Positions 24,787 to 34,862 are shown, counted from the stretch's first letter. The stretch: DNA of 37,500 nt from Bacteroidota bacterium (GCA_030550395.1 JAUQPL010000004.1:1-37500); one strand, 5' to 3'. Notes: a model not told the origin generated them from the letters alone. Numbers and translations are program-made.

Positions 24787-25155
24787 CTACGACCGCTTTG
24801 CTACTGAGACATCTTCTGTCGTTTGCACAACGATTGTCAGGTGGTTGGTCCTGCGGCGGATCCAATATGCTCGCCCCATCGGAGCGGGTAGGATCCGTTT
24901 GAACATAGGGCCAGGATCCACGAAAGCTTGGGTAATGACGACTTGAGCAGGATCAACGGGTACATCGTCCTGCTTATGAGCTAAGTTCGCTAAGGCAGAA
25001 CGGAGCACTTTCTCTGCATATCGGGCTGCCCGCTTTGGAGATAGCCGAAGCAGGGTCAGTGCTTCGGCGGCTGTTTTGTTGCGGATCATATCAACGACCA
25101 ACCGCATCTTGCGGGGAGAGCAGCGCAGATATCGGGCAATGGCACGGGCTTCCAT
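24787..25155 (-). CDS. rplV: 50S ribosomal protein L22
   Basis: L22 lines the exit tunnel with its beta-hairpin. [20 protein letters not shown] starts the fold and the C-terminal hairpin includes [24 protein letters not shown]. Length 122. The tip sequence PAPMGRA is the region where macrolide-resistance changes occur in other bacteria. Confidence 0.96.
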   Translation of the reverse strand: MEARAIARYLRCSPRKMRLVVDMIRNKTAAEALTLLRLSPKRAARYAEKVLRSALANLAHKQDDVPVDPAQVVITQAFVDPGPMFKRILPAPMGRAYWIRRRTNHLTIVVQTTEDVSVAKRS

Positions 25156-25167
25156 GGCTCCTCCAGT

Positions 25168-25458
25168 TTATTTGCGTGCTGCAGTCCGTTGCTCCTTCCG
25201 ATGACCGGAGTGACCCCGGTAAGTCCGAGTCGGAGCAAATTCCCCCAATCGGTGTCCCACCATGTTTTCAGTGATGTAGACAGGGATAAACTTGTTCCCA
25301 TTGTGGACAGCGAAGGTATGCCCAACGAATTCAGGCAAGATCATGGAGGCACGAGACCATGTTTTGATAACTTGCCGTTCGCCCTTTGCATTCAGCTGGC
25401 GTACTTTTTTGAGCAATTTCGGGTGGACATACGGACCCTTTTTCAGCGATCGCGCCAT
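25168..25458 (-). CDS. rpsS: 30S ribosomal protein S19
   Basis: S19 is in the 30S head with S13. [19 protein letters not shown] is a textbook start, then [23 protein letters not shown] and [20 protein letters not shown]. Length 96. Its ATG shares one base with the rplB stop. Confidence 0.97.
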   Translation of the reverse strand: MARSLKKGPYVHPKLLKKVRQLNAKGERQVIKTWSRASMILPEFVGHTFAVHNGNKFIPVYITENMVGHRLGEFAPTRTYRGHSGHRKEQRTAARK

Positions 25459-26291
25459 TACTTCCGCCGCCGGATGATGTACTTGTCCGAGGCTTTATAC
25501 TTCTTCCGGGTTTTCAGCCCTTTTGCCAGCTGCCCCCACGGGGATTCCAAGTGTTGACGTCCGCCCCCAGACTTTGAGCGTCCTTCGCCACCGCCATTGG
25601 GGTGATCGACAGGGTTCATAGCAATACCGCGCGTCTGGGGGCGCACCCCCAGCCACCGCATGCGTCCGGCTTTACCGTAGGAGATATTCTCGTGGTCCGG
25701 ATTACTAACCTGTCCAATCGTTGCCATGCATCGGGACAGTATCATCCGCATTTCCCCGGAGGGTAGCTTGACGATGGCATATTTCCCTTCAATACCCATC
25801 AGCTGAGCAGCACTGCCTGCACTACGGACTAACTGCCCACCTTTGCCAGGTTTGAGTTCAATGTTGTGGATTAATGTCCCCGCGGGAATCCGATATAGCG
25901 GGAGAGCATTGCCAACTTTGATCTCTGCTTGGGGACCTGACTCAATTATATCGCCAACTTTAAGTCCCTCGGGTGCCAGGATATAGCGGTACTCGCCGTC
26001 TTCATAGTGGACTAGCGCAATCCGCGCAGAGCGATTCGGATCATACTCAATGGTTAGAACCCGGGCTGGGATGCCCACTTTGTCCCGTTTGAAGTCAATA
26101 ATCCGGTAACGCCGTTTATGACCTCCTCCACGGTGTCGGGAGGTAATGCGCCCCAGATTATTCCGTCCACCCGTGCTCTTCAGCGGTTCCAGTAAGCGCT
26201 TATACGGACGGTCGGTAGTCAGCTCCTCAAAGGTGCTGACAGAGTAGAAGCGCGTGCCAGGTGTGACCGGTTTCAGAGTACGAAGAGCCAT
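25458..26291 (-). CDS. rplB: 50S ribosomal protein L2
   Basis: L2 supports peptidyl transfer and subunit joining. [15 protein letters not shown] is followed by [42 protein letters not shown], and the catalytic-site loop [19 protein letters not shown], which holds the conserved His. Length 277. The C-terminus [12 protein letters not shown] is complete. Confidence 0.98.
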   Translation of the reverse strand: MALRTLKPVTPGTRFYSVSTFEELTTDRPYKRLLEPLKSTGGRNNLGRITSRHRGGGHKRRYRIIDFKRDKVGIPARVLTIEYDPNRSARIALVHYEDGEYRYILAPEGLKVGDIIESGPQAEIKVGNALPLYRIPAGTLIHNIELKPGKGGQLVRSAGSAAQLMGIEGKYAIVKLPSGEMRMILSRCMATIGQVSNPDHENISYGKAGRMRWLGVRPQTRGIAMNPVDHPNGGGEGRSKSGGGRQHLESPWGQLAKGLKTRKKYKASDKYIIRRRK

Positions 26292-26303
26292 GGTATTTCC
26301 CTC

Positions 26304-26618
26304 TTACGAACGGCTTTCTGTCTGAGTTGCTTCGCCTTCTACGATGTCAATGTGGTAGCCTTCTTTGAGCGTCACGTATGCCTTCTTACGAAGGGGAAGG
26401 CGTCCCTCTATGCGGTGTCCGCGGACAAAACGGATGCGCCGTTTCCCTTTAATGCGGACTGTCCGCACACTCTCTACCTTAACGTCGAAGAGCTCTTCAA
26501 TGGCACGGCGGATCTGGATCTTATTTGCTTGCGGGTCAACTTCGAAGACATACTGACGCTGGGCTTGTAGCTTGAGGGCTTTTTCTGTGATAATTGGGCG
26601 CTTAATGATGGACCACAT
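26304..26618 (-). CDS. rplW: 50S ribosomal protein L23
   Basis: L23 is the docking site for SRP and trigger factor. [15 protein letters not shown], the VFEVDPQANKIQIRRAIEELFDV helix and VRTVRIKGKRRR-like VESVRTVRIKGKRRIRFV are present. ATG 26618 gives 104 residues and overlaps the rplD end by 17 bases; the upstream ATG at 26693 is inside rplD. Confidence 0.95.
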   Translation of the reverse strand: MWSIIKRPIITEKALKLQAQRQYVFEVDPQANKIQIRRAIEELFDVKVESVRTVRIKGKRRIRFVRGHRIEGRLPLRKKAYVTLKEGYHIDIVEGEATQTESRS

Positions 26619-27252
26619 GGGCAGCTTCCTCGCCGAATGAGGCAACAAGCAATGGAATAGCACCGGAGAAAAGAAGCAATTTCTGGTGAGCAAGGATATG
26701 GTATGCGGAGGCCTTGTCTGCCAGCATAGTTGTCACAGTGGGTAGATTCCGTGCGGAGAGAACAATTGTCGGATCAACTTGAGGGAGGAGGATGAGGGTC
26801 TTGGCTCCTTCCAGTCTGAGGTTGCGCAGGACTTCTACCATTGACTTGGTTTTGATCTGCTCCAGAGTAAAGTCCTGGACTACTAGTAAATTCCCTTCCC
26901 GGGCGCGCATGGAAAAGGCAGATTTGCGCGCGAGTCGGCGGACTTGCTTGGGCAGCTTTAGCGTGTAGTCTCGAGGAGAGGGACCGTGAACCTTCCCACC
27001 CCCAACCCACAGGGGTGAACGAATGGAGCCGTGGCGAGCACGTCCAGTTCCTTTCTGTCGCCACGGCTTGCGTCCACCGCCGCGGACCTCTGCTCGTGTC
27101 TTGACCGCGTGAGTTCCTTGGCGATGAGCGGCTAAGTATGCCCGTACAGCGAGGTAGAGGGCGTGTTCGTGTGGTTCTATCCCGAAGATAAAGTCGGGCA
27201 GGTCAATCTTCCCGATAATGCTTCCCGTCTTATCCCACAAATCCGTGAGCAT
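26602..27252 (-). CDS. rplD: 50S ribosomal protein L4
   Basis: L4 contributes to the exit-tunnel constriction and in E. coli represses its own operon. The tunnel loop is seen as [40 protein letters not shown], one residue run of the family hallmark, and the C-terminal alpha/beta part has [22 protein letters not shown] 27252 gives 216 residues; ATG 27279 would enter rplC. Confidence 0.96.
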   Translation of the reverse strand: MLTDLWDKTGSIIGKIDLPDFIFGIEPHEHALYLAVRAYLAAHRQGTHAVKTRAEVRGGGRKPWRQKGTGRARHGSIRSPLWVGGGKVHGPSPRDYTLKLPKQVRRLARKSAFSMRAREGNLLVVQDFTLEQIKTKSMVEVLRNLRLEGAKTLILLPQVDPTIVLSARNLPTVTTMLADKASAYHILAHQKLLLFSGAIPLLVASFGEEAAHVVHH

Positions 27253-27259
27253 GGGACTG

Positions 27260-27880
27260 TCACAGCTTGACGATTTCAACTAACCCATTGACCGGTCCAG
27301 GTACAGCTCCTTTGACAAGCAGGAGGTTGTGCTCAGGGAGCACTTTGAGCACTTCCAGATTCCGGACGGTGACACGGCGATTCCCCATGCGCCCTGCCAT
27401 TCGCAGTCCCTTGAAGACGCGGGACGGGAAGGAGGAGGAGCCAATGGAACCGGGAGCGCGTTCCCGATTGTGCTGTCCGTGGGTTGCCATCCCAACCCCT
27501 CTGAACCCATGGCGTTTGACTACCCCCTGGAATCCCCGTCCTTTACTCCTTCCGGAGACTTTGACCTTGTCACCCGGAGCAAAGTTTGCCACAGTGAGAA
27601 CATCGCCAACTCGATAGGAGGCGATAGAGAGGCGGAACTCGCGCAGATACCGCATCGGCGAGACCCCCGCACGCGCAAAATGCCCTTTCAGTGGACGGTT
27701 ACATTTGCGCTCAGGTAAGGGATCAAACCCGATTTGAATAGCTTCGTATCCGTCACGCTCACGTGTCCGTAACTGGACAATTGGACACGGTCCTGCTTCA
27801 ATAACGGTACAGGAAACAGCCCGTCCGTCCGGCAGAAACAGCTGTGTCATACCGAGTTTCTTACCCAGAAGCACGCTCAT
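27260..27880 (-). CDS. rplC: 50S ribosomal protein L3
   Basis: L3 is an early assembly protein reaching the peptidyl-transferase centre. [20 protein letters not shown] starts it; [20 protein letters not shown], then [20 protein letters not shown] and [19 protein letters not shown] are the family hallmarks. The Gln in the GQHNRER loop is the position that PrmB methylates in E. coli. Length 206. Confidence 0.97.
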   Translation of the reverse strand: MSVLLGKKLGMTQLFLPDGRAVSCTVIEAGPCPIVQLRTRERDGYEAIQIGFDPLPERKCNRPLKGHFARAGVSPMRYLREFRLSIASYRVGDVLTVANFAPGDKVKVSGRSKGRGFQGVVKRHGFRGVGMATHGQHNRERAPGSIGSSSFPSRVFKGLRMAGRMGNRRVTVRNLEVLKVLPEHNLLLVKGAVPGPVNGLVEIVKL

Positions 27881-27883
27881 GAC

Positions 27884-28186
27884 TCATACCTTCACTTCCA
27901 CGTCTACGCCAGCAGGCAACTCCAAGCGCATTAGCGCCTCCACCGTGCGAGGGGAAGCGTTGTAGATATCTATGAGACGTTTGTGCACTCGGATTTCAAA
28001 CTGCTCTTGCGACTCCTTGTCAATGTGTGGGGAACGGTTAACACTGAACACACTCCGTTCGGTCGGGAGTGGGATAGGCCCAGAGACAACAGCCCCCGTC
28101 TGCTTTACAGTCCGCACAATACGTTCTGCGGACCGCTCAATAAGGACGTGGTCGTACGACTTCAGTTTAATCCGAATCCGCTCCAT
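27884..28186 (-). CDS. rpsJ: 30S ribosomal protein S10
   Basis: S10 heads the S10 cluster and is also NusE, the partner of NusB at boxA in rRNA antitermination. [20 protein letters not shown] and [21 protein letters not shown], then [20 protein letters not shown] are conserved. ATG 28186 gives 100 residues. A strong hairpin lies between it and tuf. Two boxA sites occur in the rRNA operon of this window. Confidence 0.97.
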   Translation of the reverse strand: MERIRIKLKSYDHVLIERSAERIVRTVKQTGAVVSGPIPLPTERSVFSVNRSPHIDKESQEQFEIRVHKRLIDIYNASPRTVEALMRLELPAGVDVEVKV

Positions 28187-28237
28187 CACCTGAGCGACTC
28201 GTAGACCATTTGACGGACTATGTCTTCCAAAACTAGC

Positions 28238-28270
28238 CGGGGTAGCCTCCACAAGGTGGAGACTACCCCG
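28238..28270 (-). terminator. Strong hairpin between tuf and rpsJ (terminator or attenuator)
   Basis: A 15-bp stem, CGGGGTAG.CTCCAC pairing with GTGGAG.CTACCCCG around a 3-base loop, is followed on the minus strand by GCTAGTTTT. One G-T pair interrupts it. The T tract is short, so it may act as a partial terminator or an attenuator separating the str part from the S10 part. Confidence 0.55.
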
Positions 28271-28283
28271 AGCACAGCGCTTG

Positions 28284-29492
28284 TTATTCCAAAATCTTGG
28301 TAACTACCCCGGCGCCGACTGTGCGTCCGCCTTCGCGAATGGCGAAGCGCAGACCTTCTTCCATTGCTACGGGGCTGATTAGCTCTATTTGGAGTCCGTC
28401 CACATTGTCACCTGGCATGACCATCTCAACCCCCGGAGGAAGCTGGATAGTCCCAGTGACGTCTGTCGTCCGGAAGTAGAATTGTGGACGGTAACCGCTG
28501 AAGAATGGTGTATGACGACCACCCTCTTCCTTGGTAAGCACGTATACCTGGGCTAAGAACTTGTGGTGTGGCGTGACGCTGCCCGGCTTTGCCACCACCA
28601 TGCCCCGTTCAACTTCATCCTTGTCAATGCCACGCAGGAGCAGTCCGACGTTGTCCCCCGCTTGTCCCTCGTCTAAGATCTTCCGGAACATCTCAATCCC
28701 AGTCACCACAGTTTTCTTATGCATGCCGAAGCCGATAATTTCTACCTCGTCGTTGAGGCGAACGACACCGCGTTCAATGCGTCCAGTCACCACTGTCCCA
28801 CGCCCCGTGATGGAGAAGACGTCCTCAATAGGCATCAGGAAGGGTTTGTCTACCTCCCGCTGGGGCAAGGGGATATAGTTGTCCACAGCATCGAGCAACT
28901 CCCAGATACACTGGAAACGGGGATCATCGGGAGTTGCATTCGGGTCTAACCCAGCTTCCATTGCCTTGAGCGCGGAACCGCGGACGACGGGGACTTCATC
29001 ACCTGGAAAACCGTATTTGCTAAGCAGTTCGCGAACCTCCAACTCAACCAAATCGATAAGCTCAGGGTCTGCAGCATCTACTTTGTTGAGGAATACGACA
29101 ATTGCCGGGACGCCAACCTGTCGTGCCAGCAGGATGTGTTCACGGGTTTGAGGCATTGGACCGTCGGTGGCTGCCACCACTAAAATTGCTCCGTCCATCT
29201 GGGCAGCACCGGTAATCATGTTCTTGATGTAGTCGGCGTGTCCTGGGCAATCCACGTGGGCGTAGTGGCGTTTGTCCGTTTGGTACTCCACGTGAGCGGT
29301 GTTGATAGTAATGCCGCGCATACGCTCTTCAGGGGCATTGTCAATGGACTCAAACGTGCGCGGCTGTGCTAAGCCTTTCTTGGCCAGAGCCATTGTAATG
29401 GCAGCTGTAAGAGTTGTCTTGCCATGGTCTACGTGACCGATGGTTCCGATGTTGACATGGGGTTTGGTGCGTTCAAATTTCTCCTTCGCCAT
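28284..29492 (-). CDS. tuf: Elongation factor Tu
   Basis: EF-Tu delivers aminoacyl-tRNA to the A site. G motifs are [17 protein letters not shown] and NKVD; the switch-I region and [12 protein letters not shown] are standard. The effector and tRNA-binding parts (domains II and III) end [21 protein letters not shown]. Length 402. It follows the second EF-G gene by 39 bases. Confidence 0.98.
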   Translation of the reverse strand: MAKEKFERTKPHVNIGTIGHVDHGKTTLTAAITMALAKKGLAQPRTFESIDNAPEERMRGITINTAHVEYQTDKRHYAHVDCPGHADYIKNMITGAAQMDGAILVVAATDGPMPQTREHILLARQVGVPAIVVFLNKVDAADPELIDLVELEVRELLSKYGFPGDEVPVVRGSALKAMEAGLDPNATPDDPRFQCIWELLDAVDNYIPLPQREVDKPFLMPIEDVFSITGRGTVVTGRIERGVVRLNDEVEIIGFGMHKKTVVTGIEMFRKILDEGQAGDNVGLLLRGIDKDEVERGMVVAKPGSVTPHHKFLAQVYVLTKEEGGRHTPFFSGYRPQFYFRTTDVTGTIQLPPGVEMVMPGDNVDGLQIELISPVAMEEGLRFAIREGGRTVGAGVVTKILE

Positions 29493-29531
29493 TGGTGTTC
29501 CGATACTTGTTTCAACAAACCCACAACTTTC

Positions 29532-31613
29532 TCACGCGAGCACTCTCTCGCCAGCCATAGCCTTTTGAGGAATTGGCTCATAGTGCGAGAAGAGCATCGT
29601 ATAGGCGCCGCGTCCCTGTGTCAGGGAGCGGAGTTGGACGACGTATCCAAACATCTCTGCCAGGGGGACGTATGCTCGTATCTGGTAGAAGGCTCCTTGT
29701 GAAGTGATGTTCTCAATCCGCCCGCGTCGGGCATTAAGGTCTGCCAATACATCACCGACAGCTTCCTCGGGGGTGAGCACCTCTACCGACATCACAGGTT
29801 CCAAGAGGATAGGTTTGGCCTGGGCAACTCCTTCGCGGAAGGCTAGTGTTGCTGCAGCTTGGTAGTCTGTTGGTGAGGATGCCCCTTCACGATACGAAGC
29901 TCCAATGAGGCGGACGTGGACATCCGTGACGGGATATCCGGCAACTGGTCCGGCAGCAGCGGCATCGCGAATGGCGCGCTCAATAGCAGGAATGAAAGAA
30001 GGCGGCAACAAAGGTTCTGGCAGAGCGTTTTCAAAGACAATACCGCTATTGCGGCTTCCCGGCAGAAGCTCTAAAACTACGTGTCCGTAGTGGCTATAGG
30101 AATCTCCCTGTCCTGGGCGGATGAACTTCCCTTCCTGCCGTATGGCATGGGTGATTGTTTCACGGTAGCTTACGTACGGGCGCCCTACCTTGGTTGGGAT
30201 GCCAAATTCCCGCTGCAATCGGTCTGCGATGATTTCCAGCTGGAGCTCACCGACCCCGCTGATGAGGATTTGCCCTGTTTCCTGGTCGGTCCAGTAGTGG
30301 AACGTTGGGTCCTCGTCCGCAAGGCGTTGGAGGGCTTCCAGCAGGCGGTCTTGGTCAGCAGCGCTCCGGGCTTCTATGGCTTGGTTAATGACGGCAGGAG
30401 AAAAGTGAATCGGTTCCAGCAGGATCGGATGGTTGGGGTCACAGAGGGTATCCCCTGTCCGACTGAAGCGCAAGCTGGGGAGAGCGACAATGTCCCCAGC
30501 ATAAGCTTCTGAAAGCTCCTCGCGCCGGTTCGCATACATGCGCAATACTTTGTGCACGCGCTCCTGCTTCCCGACCCCAGGATTCAGTAAAGATTGCCCT
30601 TGGCGGATCGTGCCAGAGTAGAGGCGGATAAAAGTCAAGCGCCCTACATATGGATCGCTGAGCACTTTGAAACAGAGGGCTGTAACGGGCGCCTCGTCTT
30701 CTGGTGGGCGGGACAAAGACAGAGCTTCACCGTTGAGAGCATATCCTTGGATTGGTCCAATGTCCAACGGCGAGGGAAGGTAGTCTACGACGGCGTCTAA
30801 TAGGAGCTGGACTCCGATATTGCGAAGCGACGAGCCACAGCAGACAGGAACCAGGCGCCGTTGGAGTGTCCCTTCCCGCACAGCAGCACGGAGCAATTCA
30901 ACCGGGAGCTCGTCACCTGCCAGGTAGCGTTCTAATATTCGGTCGTCAATTTCAGCAACGGACTCTATCAGACGCTCCCGATAGGTGTGGGCTATTGCTT
31001 GATAAGGCTCGGGAATCGGGATTGCCTCGTATCGGGCTCCGTAGCTTTCTGGGTCAAACACGTACGCAACGAAGTCAAGTAAATCAATGACGCCGCTGAA
31101 CTGCTCTCCTTCGCCTAAGGGGAGGTGGATAGGAACGGGATTTGCCCGTAGCCGCTGGCGGATCATGTCTAAGACCCTGGTGAAATTTGCGCCTACCCGG
31201 TCCATCTTGTTAACGTAAGCGATACGAGGCACGCCGTACCTATCTGCGTGGTGCCAAACAGCCTCCGATTGCGGCTGTACTCCGGCGACACCGCAGAAGA
31301 TGACCACGGCTCCATCCAGCACGCGCAAAGCCCGCTGGACTTCCGCTGTAAAGTCTACATGTCCAGGAGTGTCAATGATGGTAATCTGGTGGTCGCGCCA
31401 AAAGCAGCTGACGGCCGCGGCTGTAATAGTAATGCCCCGCTCTTTCTCCTGCTGCATGTAGTCAGTGAACGCCGTGCCCTCGTCAACTTCGCCCATCCGG
31501 TGGATGAGCCCAGTATAGTAGAGGATGCGCTCCGTTGTGGTTGTCTTTCCGGCGTCAATGTGGGCAATGATGCCGATATTTCGGAAGCGCTCTATGGGAA
31601 CACGGCGAGGCAT
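29532..31613 (-). CDS. Elongation factor G-like GTPase (second, divergent copy)
   Basis: A full-length 693-residue EF-G with AHIDAGKTT, DTPGHVDFT and NKMD G motifs and all five domains. It differs from the first copy at the tip of domain IV: where EF-G normally has a K-Q-x-G-G-x-G-Q loop, this protein reads FIRPGQGDSYSHYGHVVLEL, and PTDYQAAATLAFREG replaces the DSSExAFKIA helix. Those regions insert into the decoding centre during translocation. Given a better-conserved copy two genes upstream, a specialised role, such as ribosome recycling by analogy with mitochondrial EFG2, is a reasonable inference. It is located between rpsG and tuf, the standard fusA position, so it could also be the ancestral main EF-G. 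Confidence 0.85.
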   Translation of the reverse strand: MPRRVPIERFRNIGIIAHIDAGKTTTTERILYYTGLIHRMGEVDEGTAFTDYMQQEKERGITITAAAVSCFWRDHQITIIDTPGHVDFTAEVQRALRVLDGAVVIFCGVAGVQPQSEAVWHHADRYGVPRIAYVNKMDRVGANFTRVLDMIRQRLRANPVPIHLPLGEGEQFSGVIDLLDFVAYVFDPESYGARYEAIPIPEPYQAIAHTYRERLIESVAEIDDRILERYLAGDELPVELLRAAVREGTLQRRLVPVCCGSSLRNIGVQLLLDAVVDYLPSPLDIGPIQGYALNGEALSLSRPPEDEAPVTALCFKVLSDPYVGRLTFIRLYSGTIRQGQSLLNPGVGKQERVHKVLRMYANRREELSEAYAGDIVALPSLRFSRTGDTLCDPNHPILLEPIHFSPAVINQAIEARSAADQDRLLEALQRLADEDPTFHYWTDQETGQILISGVGELQLEIIADRLQREFGIPTKVGRPYVSYRETITHAIRQEGKFIRPGQGDSYSHYGHVVLELLPGSRNSGIVFENALPEPLLPPSFIPAIERAIRDAAAAGPVAGYPVTDVHVRLIGASYREGASSPTDYQAAATLAFREGVAQAKPILLEPVMSVEVLTPEEAVGDVLADLNARRGRIENITSQGAFYQIRAYVPLAEMFGYVVQLRSLTQGRGAYTMLFSHYEPIPQKAMAGERVLA

Positions 31614-31648
31614 AGCAGCAGCATTCGCTTGTCAAAGAACGTCTGTGA

Positions 31649-32116
31649 CTACCATCGGTAATGAGCAAAAGCGCGGTTTGCCTCTGCCATTCGGTGTACC
31701 TCATCCCGTTTGCGAATGGAAGCTCCTTCACCGTTGGCAGCGGCCATGAGTTCGGCAGCCAGTTTAAGCGCCATGGATTTATCGCGGCGCTCGCGGGCAT
31801 ATTGTTTGATCCAGCGCATGGCCAAGGCAATGCGCCGGTCTTCTCGCACTTCCATTGGAATTTGATAGTTCGCTCCACCAATACGACGCGAACGAACCTC
31901 AACCACGGGGGCCACATTCATGATGGCTTTCCGAAAGATCTCAAGAGGATTCTGCTTTGTGCGTTCCTGGATAATGTCAAAAGCCTCGTAGACAATACGG
32001 CGGGCAATGCTCTTTTTACCGTCGCGCATAATCACGTTGATAAACTTTGCCACCATCGTGTCCCCGTATCGGGGATCGGGTTCAATGGGGCGTTTTTCCG
32101 CTCGTCGCCGTCGCAT
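31649..32116 (-). CDS. rpsG: 30S ribosomal protein S7
   Basis: S7 starts assembly of the 30S head and sits at the E site. [40 protein letters not shown] and [19 protein letters not shown] are conserved, with AHYRW at the end. Length 155. It has a good ribosome-binding site (AAGGTGGAG) and follows rpsL by 18 bases. Confidence 0.97.
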   Translation of the reverse strand: MRRRRAEKRPIEPDPRYGDTMVAKFINVIMRDGKKSIARRIVYEAFDIIQERTKQNPLEIFRKAIMNVAPVVEVRSRRIGGANYQIPMEVREDRRIALAMRWIKQYARERRDKSMALKLAAELMAAANGEGASIRKRDEVHRMAEANRAFAHYRW

Positions 32117-32134
32117 GGTTTGAGCTCCACCTTC

Positions 32135-32527
32135 TTATTTTGCTTTCGCTGTTGGTGTTTTCGGGCGTTTCGTGCCGTATTTGGAGCGCCCTTGGCGGCG
32201 CCCTTCTACGCCTTGGGTGTCCAAGGTCCCCCGTATGATGTGATAGCGGACTCCAGGGAGATCCTTGACCCGTCCTCCCCGCACCAGCACGATGGAGTGC
32301 TCCTGTAAATTGTGTCCTTCACCAGGAATGTAGGCAATTACCTCAATCCCATTGCTGAGGCGTACCTTCGCTACCTTCCGCAAGGCAGAGTTGGGTTTCT
32401 TAGGGGTTGTCGTATACACTCGGATGCATACCCCGCGCTTCTGCGGGCAACCCTGGAGAGCGGGAGATTTGCTCTTTTTCCACACTTTCTCCCGCCCGAG
32501 ACGAATCAATTGTTGGATGGTCGGCAC
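32135..32527 (-). CDS. rpsL: 30S ribosomal protein S12
   Basis: S12 is at the decoding centre. The start is GTG (32527). [19 protein letters not shown] is followed by [20 protein letters not shown] and [15 protein letters not shown]; the lysines in KKPNSALRK and GRVKDLPG are those linked to streptomycin response in other bacteria and are unchanged here. Length 130. The gap to fusA (32528-32588) holds a TAnnTTTG-like element. Confidence 0.97.
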   Translation of the reverse strand: MPTIQQLIRLGREKVWKKSKSPALQGCPQKRGVCIRVYTTTPKKPNSALRKVAKVRLSNGIEVIAYIPGEGHNLQEHSIVLVRGGRVKDLPGVRYHIIRGTLDTQGVEGRRQGRSKYGTKRPKTPTAKAK

Positions 32528-32550
32528 TCCAACACCTTCAGCTTAAGGGA

Positions 32551-32558
32551 CAAACGTA
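32551..32558 (-). promoter_or_regulatory. Candidate internal -7 element (TACGTTTG) before rpsL
   Basis: Minus-strand TACGTTTG fits TAnnTTTG, 24 bases before the rpsL GTG in the fusA-rpsL gap. No -33 TTTG at the right distance. A single 5-base match of this kind could be chance. Confidence 0.25.
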
Positions 32559-32588
32559 TAGCTTACAAATTTACGGAGACACAGCCCT

Positions 32589-34718
32589 TTACGCAGCTTT
32601 TTCCGCAGAGCGCCGTTTTTGATACTCCCGCACCATTTCTTCTTGTAGCGCGCGAGGGACCGGAGCGTAGCGTAGGAATTCTAACGTAAACTCGCCCTTT
32701 CCCTGTGTTGCGCTCCGCAGGCTCGTGGAGTACCCGAACATTTCAGCCAGGGGGACCTCCGCTTCAATAATTGCGTAGCCGTTGTCAAGAGTCGTGTTCA
32801 GAATGACACCTCGGCGCTGGTTGATTTGCCCGATGACGGTGCCCTGGAATTCTTCCGGTGCGGATACCTCCAACTTCATAATGGGCTCCAGGATGATCGG
32901 CTCTGCCCGGAAGTAAGCCTCGCGAAAGGCCGCCATGGAGGCAATTTTAAAAGCCAGCTCGGAGGAATCTACTGGGTGGGTTTGCCCATCGTTGAGCACG
33001 ACGCGAACTCCAACCACGGGCTTTCCAATAAGGAGTCCTCGCTGGAGTGCTTCTTGGAAGCCTTTGTCACATGCCGGGATGAATTCCCGGGCGATTGCCC
33101 CACCGACGATTTGGTCAACGAACTCATAGACATTCCCACTCTCCGGGGGAAGTGGTTCTATGTAGCCAGCCACACGAGCGAATTGCCCAGCACCGCCGGT
33201 CTGCTTTTTGTGCAGATAGTTGAACTCAGCGCGTTTGGTAATGGTCTCTCGGTAAGCAACTTGAGGGCGCCCGACCTCAACTTCGCAGTCGTATTCGCGG
33301 CGCATGCGCTCGATGTAGATCTCTAAGTGGAGTTCGCCCATTCCGCGGATGAGCGTCTGGCCTGTTTCGTCATCTCGTGTGACTTGGAAGGTGGGATCCT
33401 CTTTCATGAATCGGTTGAGCGCTTTGGCGAAGTTGTTCTGCTTATTGCGGTCCTTCGGTGCAATGGCCAGCTCAATGACAGGGGATGGGATGTTCATGCC
33501 AGTTAGCGTCACAGGGAGCTGTCCGTCGGTGAGGGTATCCCCGCTGGTGCATTCAATGCCGAAGACAGCAACAATGTCGCCGGCAGCGGCAATCTCTATG
33601 TCGTGTAGTTGGTCTGCATGGATTCGCCCAAGGCGAGGGACACGCATACTTTTACCTGTGGTTGCATTCACCACCGTATCGCCCTTGCGGAGAGTGCCTT
33701 GATAGATTCGGACGTAAGTGAGCTGTCCGTAGCGGCCGTCCTCTAGCTTGAAGGCCAGGGCAACTAACGGGGCATTGGGATCGGCCTCTAATGGTACCGT
33801 AGCCCCAGTTTCACGGTCGATAGCTTCATAAGGCACCTCAAGTGGGCTGGGCAGAAAGGCGCATACACCGTCCAGCAGTGGCTGAATGCCTTTGTTGGCC
33901 TTAGCTGAGCCCACGTAGACGGGGATAAGCTCTCGGCGGATAGTTGCCCGACGAATGGCAGCAGCGAGTTCGTCGGTGGAGATTTCCAGGTCGGAGAGGA
34001 ACTTTTCAGCGATAGTGTCGTCTACTTCCGCTACGGTTTCAATGAGTTCTTGACGCCGACGGAATGCTTCGGGCTGGAGGTGCTCTGGAATATCGTAAGC
34101 CACAACCCGTTCGCCATTGGCGCCTTCAAATGCGAGGGCTTGTAGAGATAACAGGTCAATGACTCCTTCGAAGCGGTCTTCCAGTCCAATAGGCATGGTG
34201 ATGAGAGCGGGTCGGTGGCGGAGTTTTTCGCGAAGCTGTTGGAGGACTTTGTCAGGATTAGCTCCAGCACGGTCGAGCTTGTTGATAAAGGCAAGTCGGG
34301 GCACGCGATAGCGCTGCATCTGGCGGTCAACGGTAATCGTCTGGCTCTGAACTCCGGCAACGCCGCAGAGAACCAAAATGGCTCCATCCAGCACTCGGAG
34401 GGCGCGCTCCACCTCGACGGTAAAGTCCACGTGACCGGGGGTATCAATCAAGTTGATGTGGTAACCCTTCCAGGCGCAGTATGTTGCTGCTGCTTGAATG
34501 GTAATGCCTTTCTCACGCTCAAGCTCCATATAGTCCAGCGTTGGACCTCCACCACTTTTACTGCGGACCTCTTCGACCCGATGGATGCGACCGGTGTAGT
34601 AGAGGATACGCTCGCTGAGCGTGGTTTTCCCAGCATCAATATGAGCCGAGATCCCAATGTTGCGAATGCGATGGATGTCAAAAGCTACCTTGCCGTCTAT
34701 TTGGAGCATGCTCTTCAT
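32589..34718 (-). CDS. fusA: Elongation factor G, mitochondrial-EFG1-like (spdEFG1 type)
   Basis: A 709-residue translocase with AHIDAGKTT, DTPGHVDFT and NKLD motifs. Several stretches resemble mitochondrial EFG1 and the spirochaete/planctomycete/deltaproteobacterial EFG1 group more than classical bacterial EF-G: LDYMELEREKGITIQAAATY, SQTITVDRQMQRYRVP, FINKLDRAGANPDK and ETITKRAEFNYLHKKQTGGA with GQFARVAGYIEPL. The domain IV loop KKQTGGAGQ and helix DSSELAFKIA are intact, so translocation should be its job. It is the first gene of the str operon; a -7 element lies about 45 bases upstream. The tail QKRRSAEKAA is a short extension. Confidence 0.93.
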   Translation of the reverse strand: MKSMLQIDGKVAFDIHRIRNIGISAHIDAGKTTLSERILYYTGRIHRVEEVRSKSGGGPTLDYMELEREKGITIQAAATYCAWKGYHINLIDTPGHVDFTVEVERALRVLDGAILVLCGVAGVQSQTITVDRQMQRYRVPRLAFINKLDRAGANPDKVLQQLREKLRHRPALITMPIGLEDRFEGVIDLLSLQALAFEGANGERVVAYDIPEHLQPEAFRRRQELIETVAEVDDTIAEKFLSDLEISTDELAAAIRRATIRRELIPVYVGSAKANKGIQPLLDGVCAFLPSPLEVPYEAIDRETGATVPLEADPNAPLVALAFKLEDGRYGQLTYVRIYQGTLRKGDTVVNATTGKSMRVPRLGRIHADQLHDIEIAAAGDIVAVFGIECTSGDTLTDGQLPVTLTGMNIPSPVIELAIAPKDRNKQNNFAKALNRFMKEDPTFQVTRDDETGQTLIRGMGELHLEIYIERMRREYDCEVEVGRPQVAYRETITKRAEFNYLHKKQTGGAGQFARVAGYIEPLPPESGNVYEFVDQIVGGAIAREFIPACDKGFQEALQRGLLIGKPVVGVRVVLNDGQTHPVDSSELAFKIASMAAFREAYFRAEPIILEPIMKLEVSAPEEFQGTVIGQINQRRGVILNTTLDNGYAIIEAEVPLAEMFGYSTSLRSATQGKGEFTLEFLRYAPVPRALQEEMVREYQKRRSAEKAA

Positions 34719-34765
34719 GATGAGAACAAAGTGGCAGGGACATACCGAATTTTGAACACAGACTA

Positions 34766-34773
34766 CAAAATTA
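34766..34773 (-). promoter_or_regulatory. -7 element (TAATTTTG) of the str/S10 ribosomal cluster
   Basis: Minus-strand TTGTAATTTTG contains a perfect TAnnTTTG; transcription would start about 34760, leaving a 40-base leader before fusA. A TTG lies 15 bases upstream, shorter than the usual 19, so the -33 is uncertain. It faces away from the rRNA promoters. Confidence 0.55.
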
Positions 34774-34862
34774 CAACCTTAAGCCGAACAACCAGGGAAG
34801 AGCGGGTCAGCAGACCCTACAGAGTTGCCGGGGTTGGGCAAGAAAGGCACGGGTGTAGGTGC

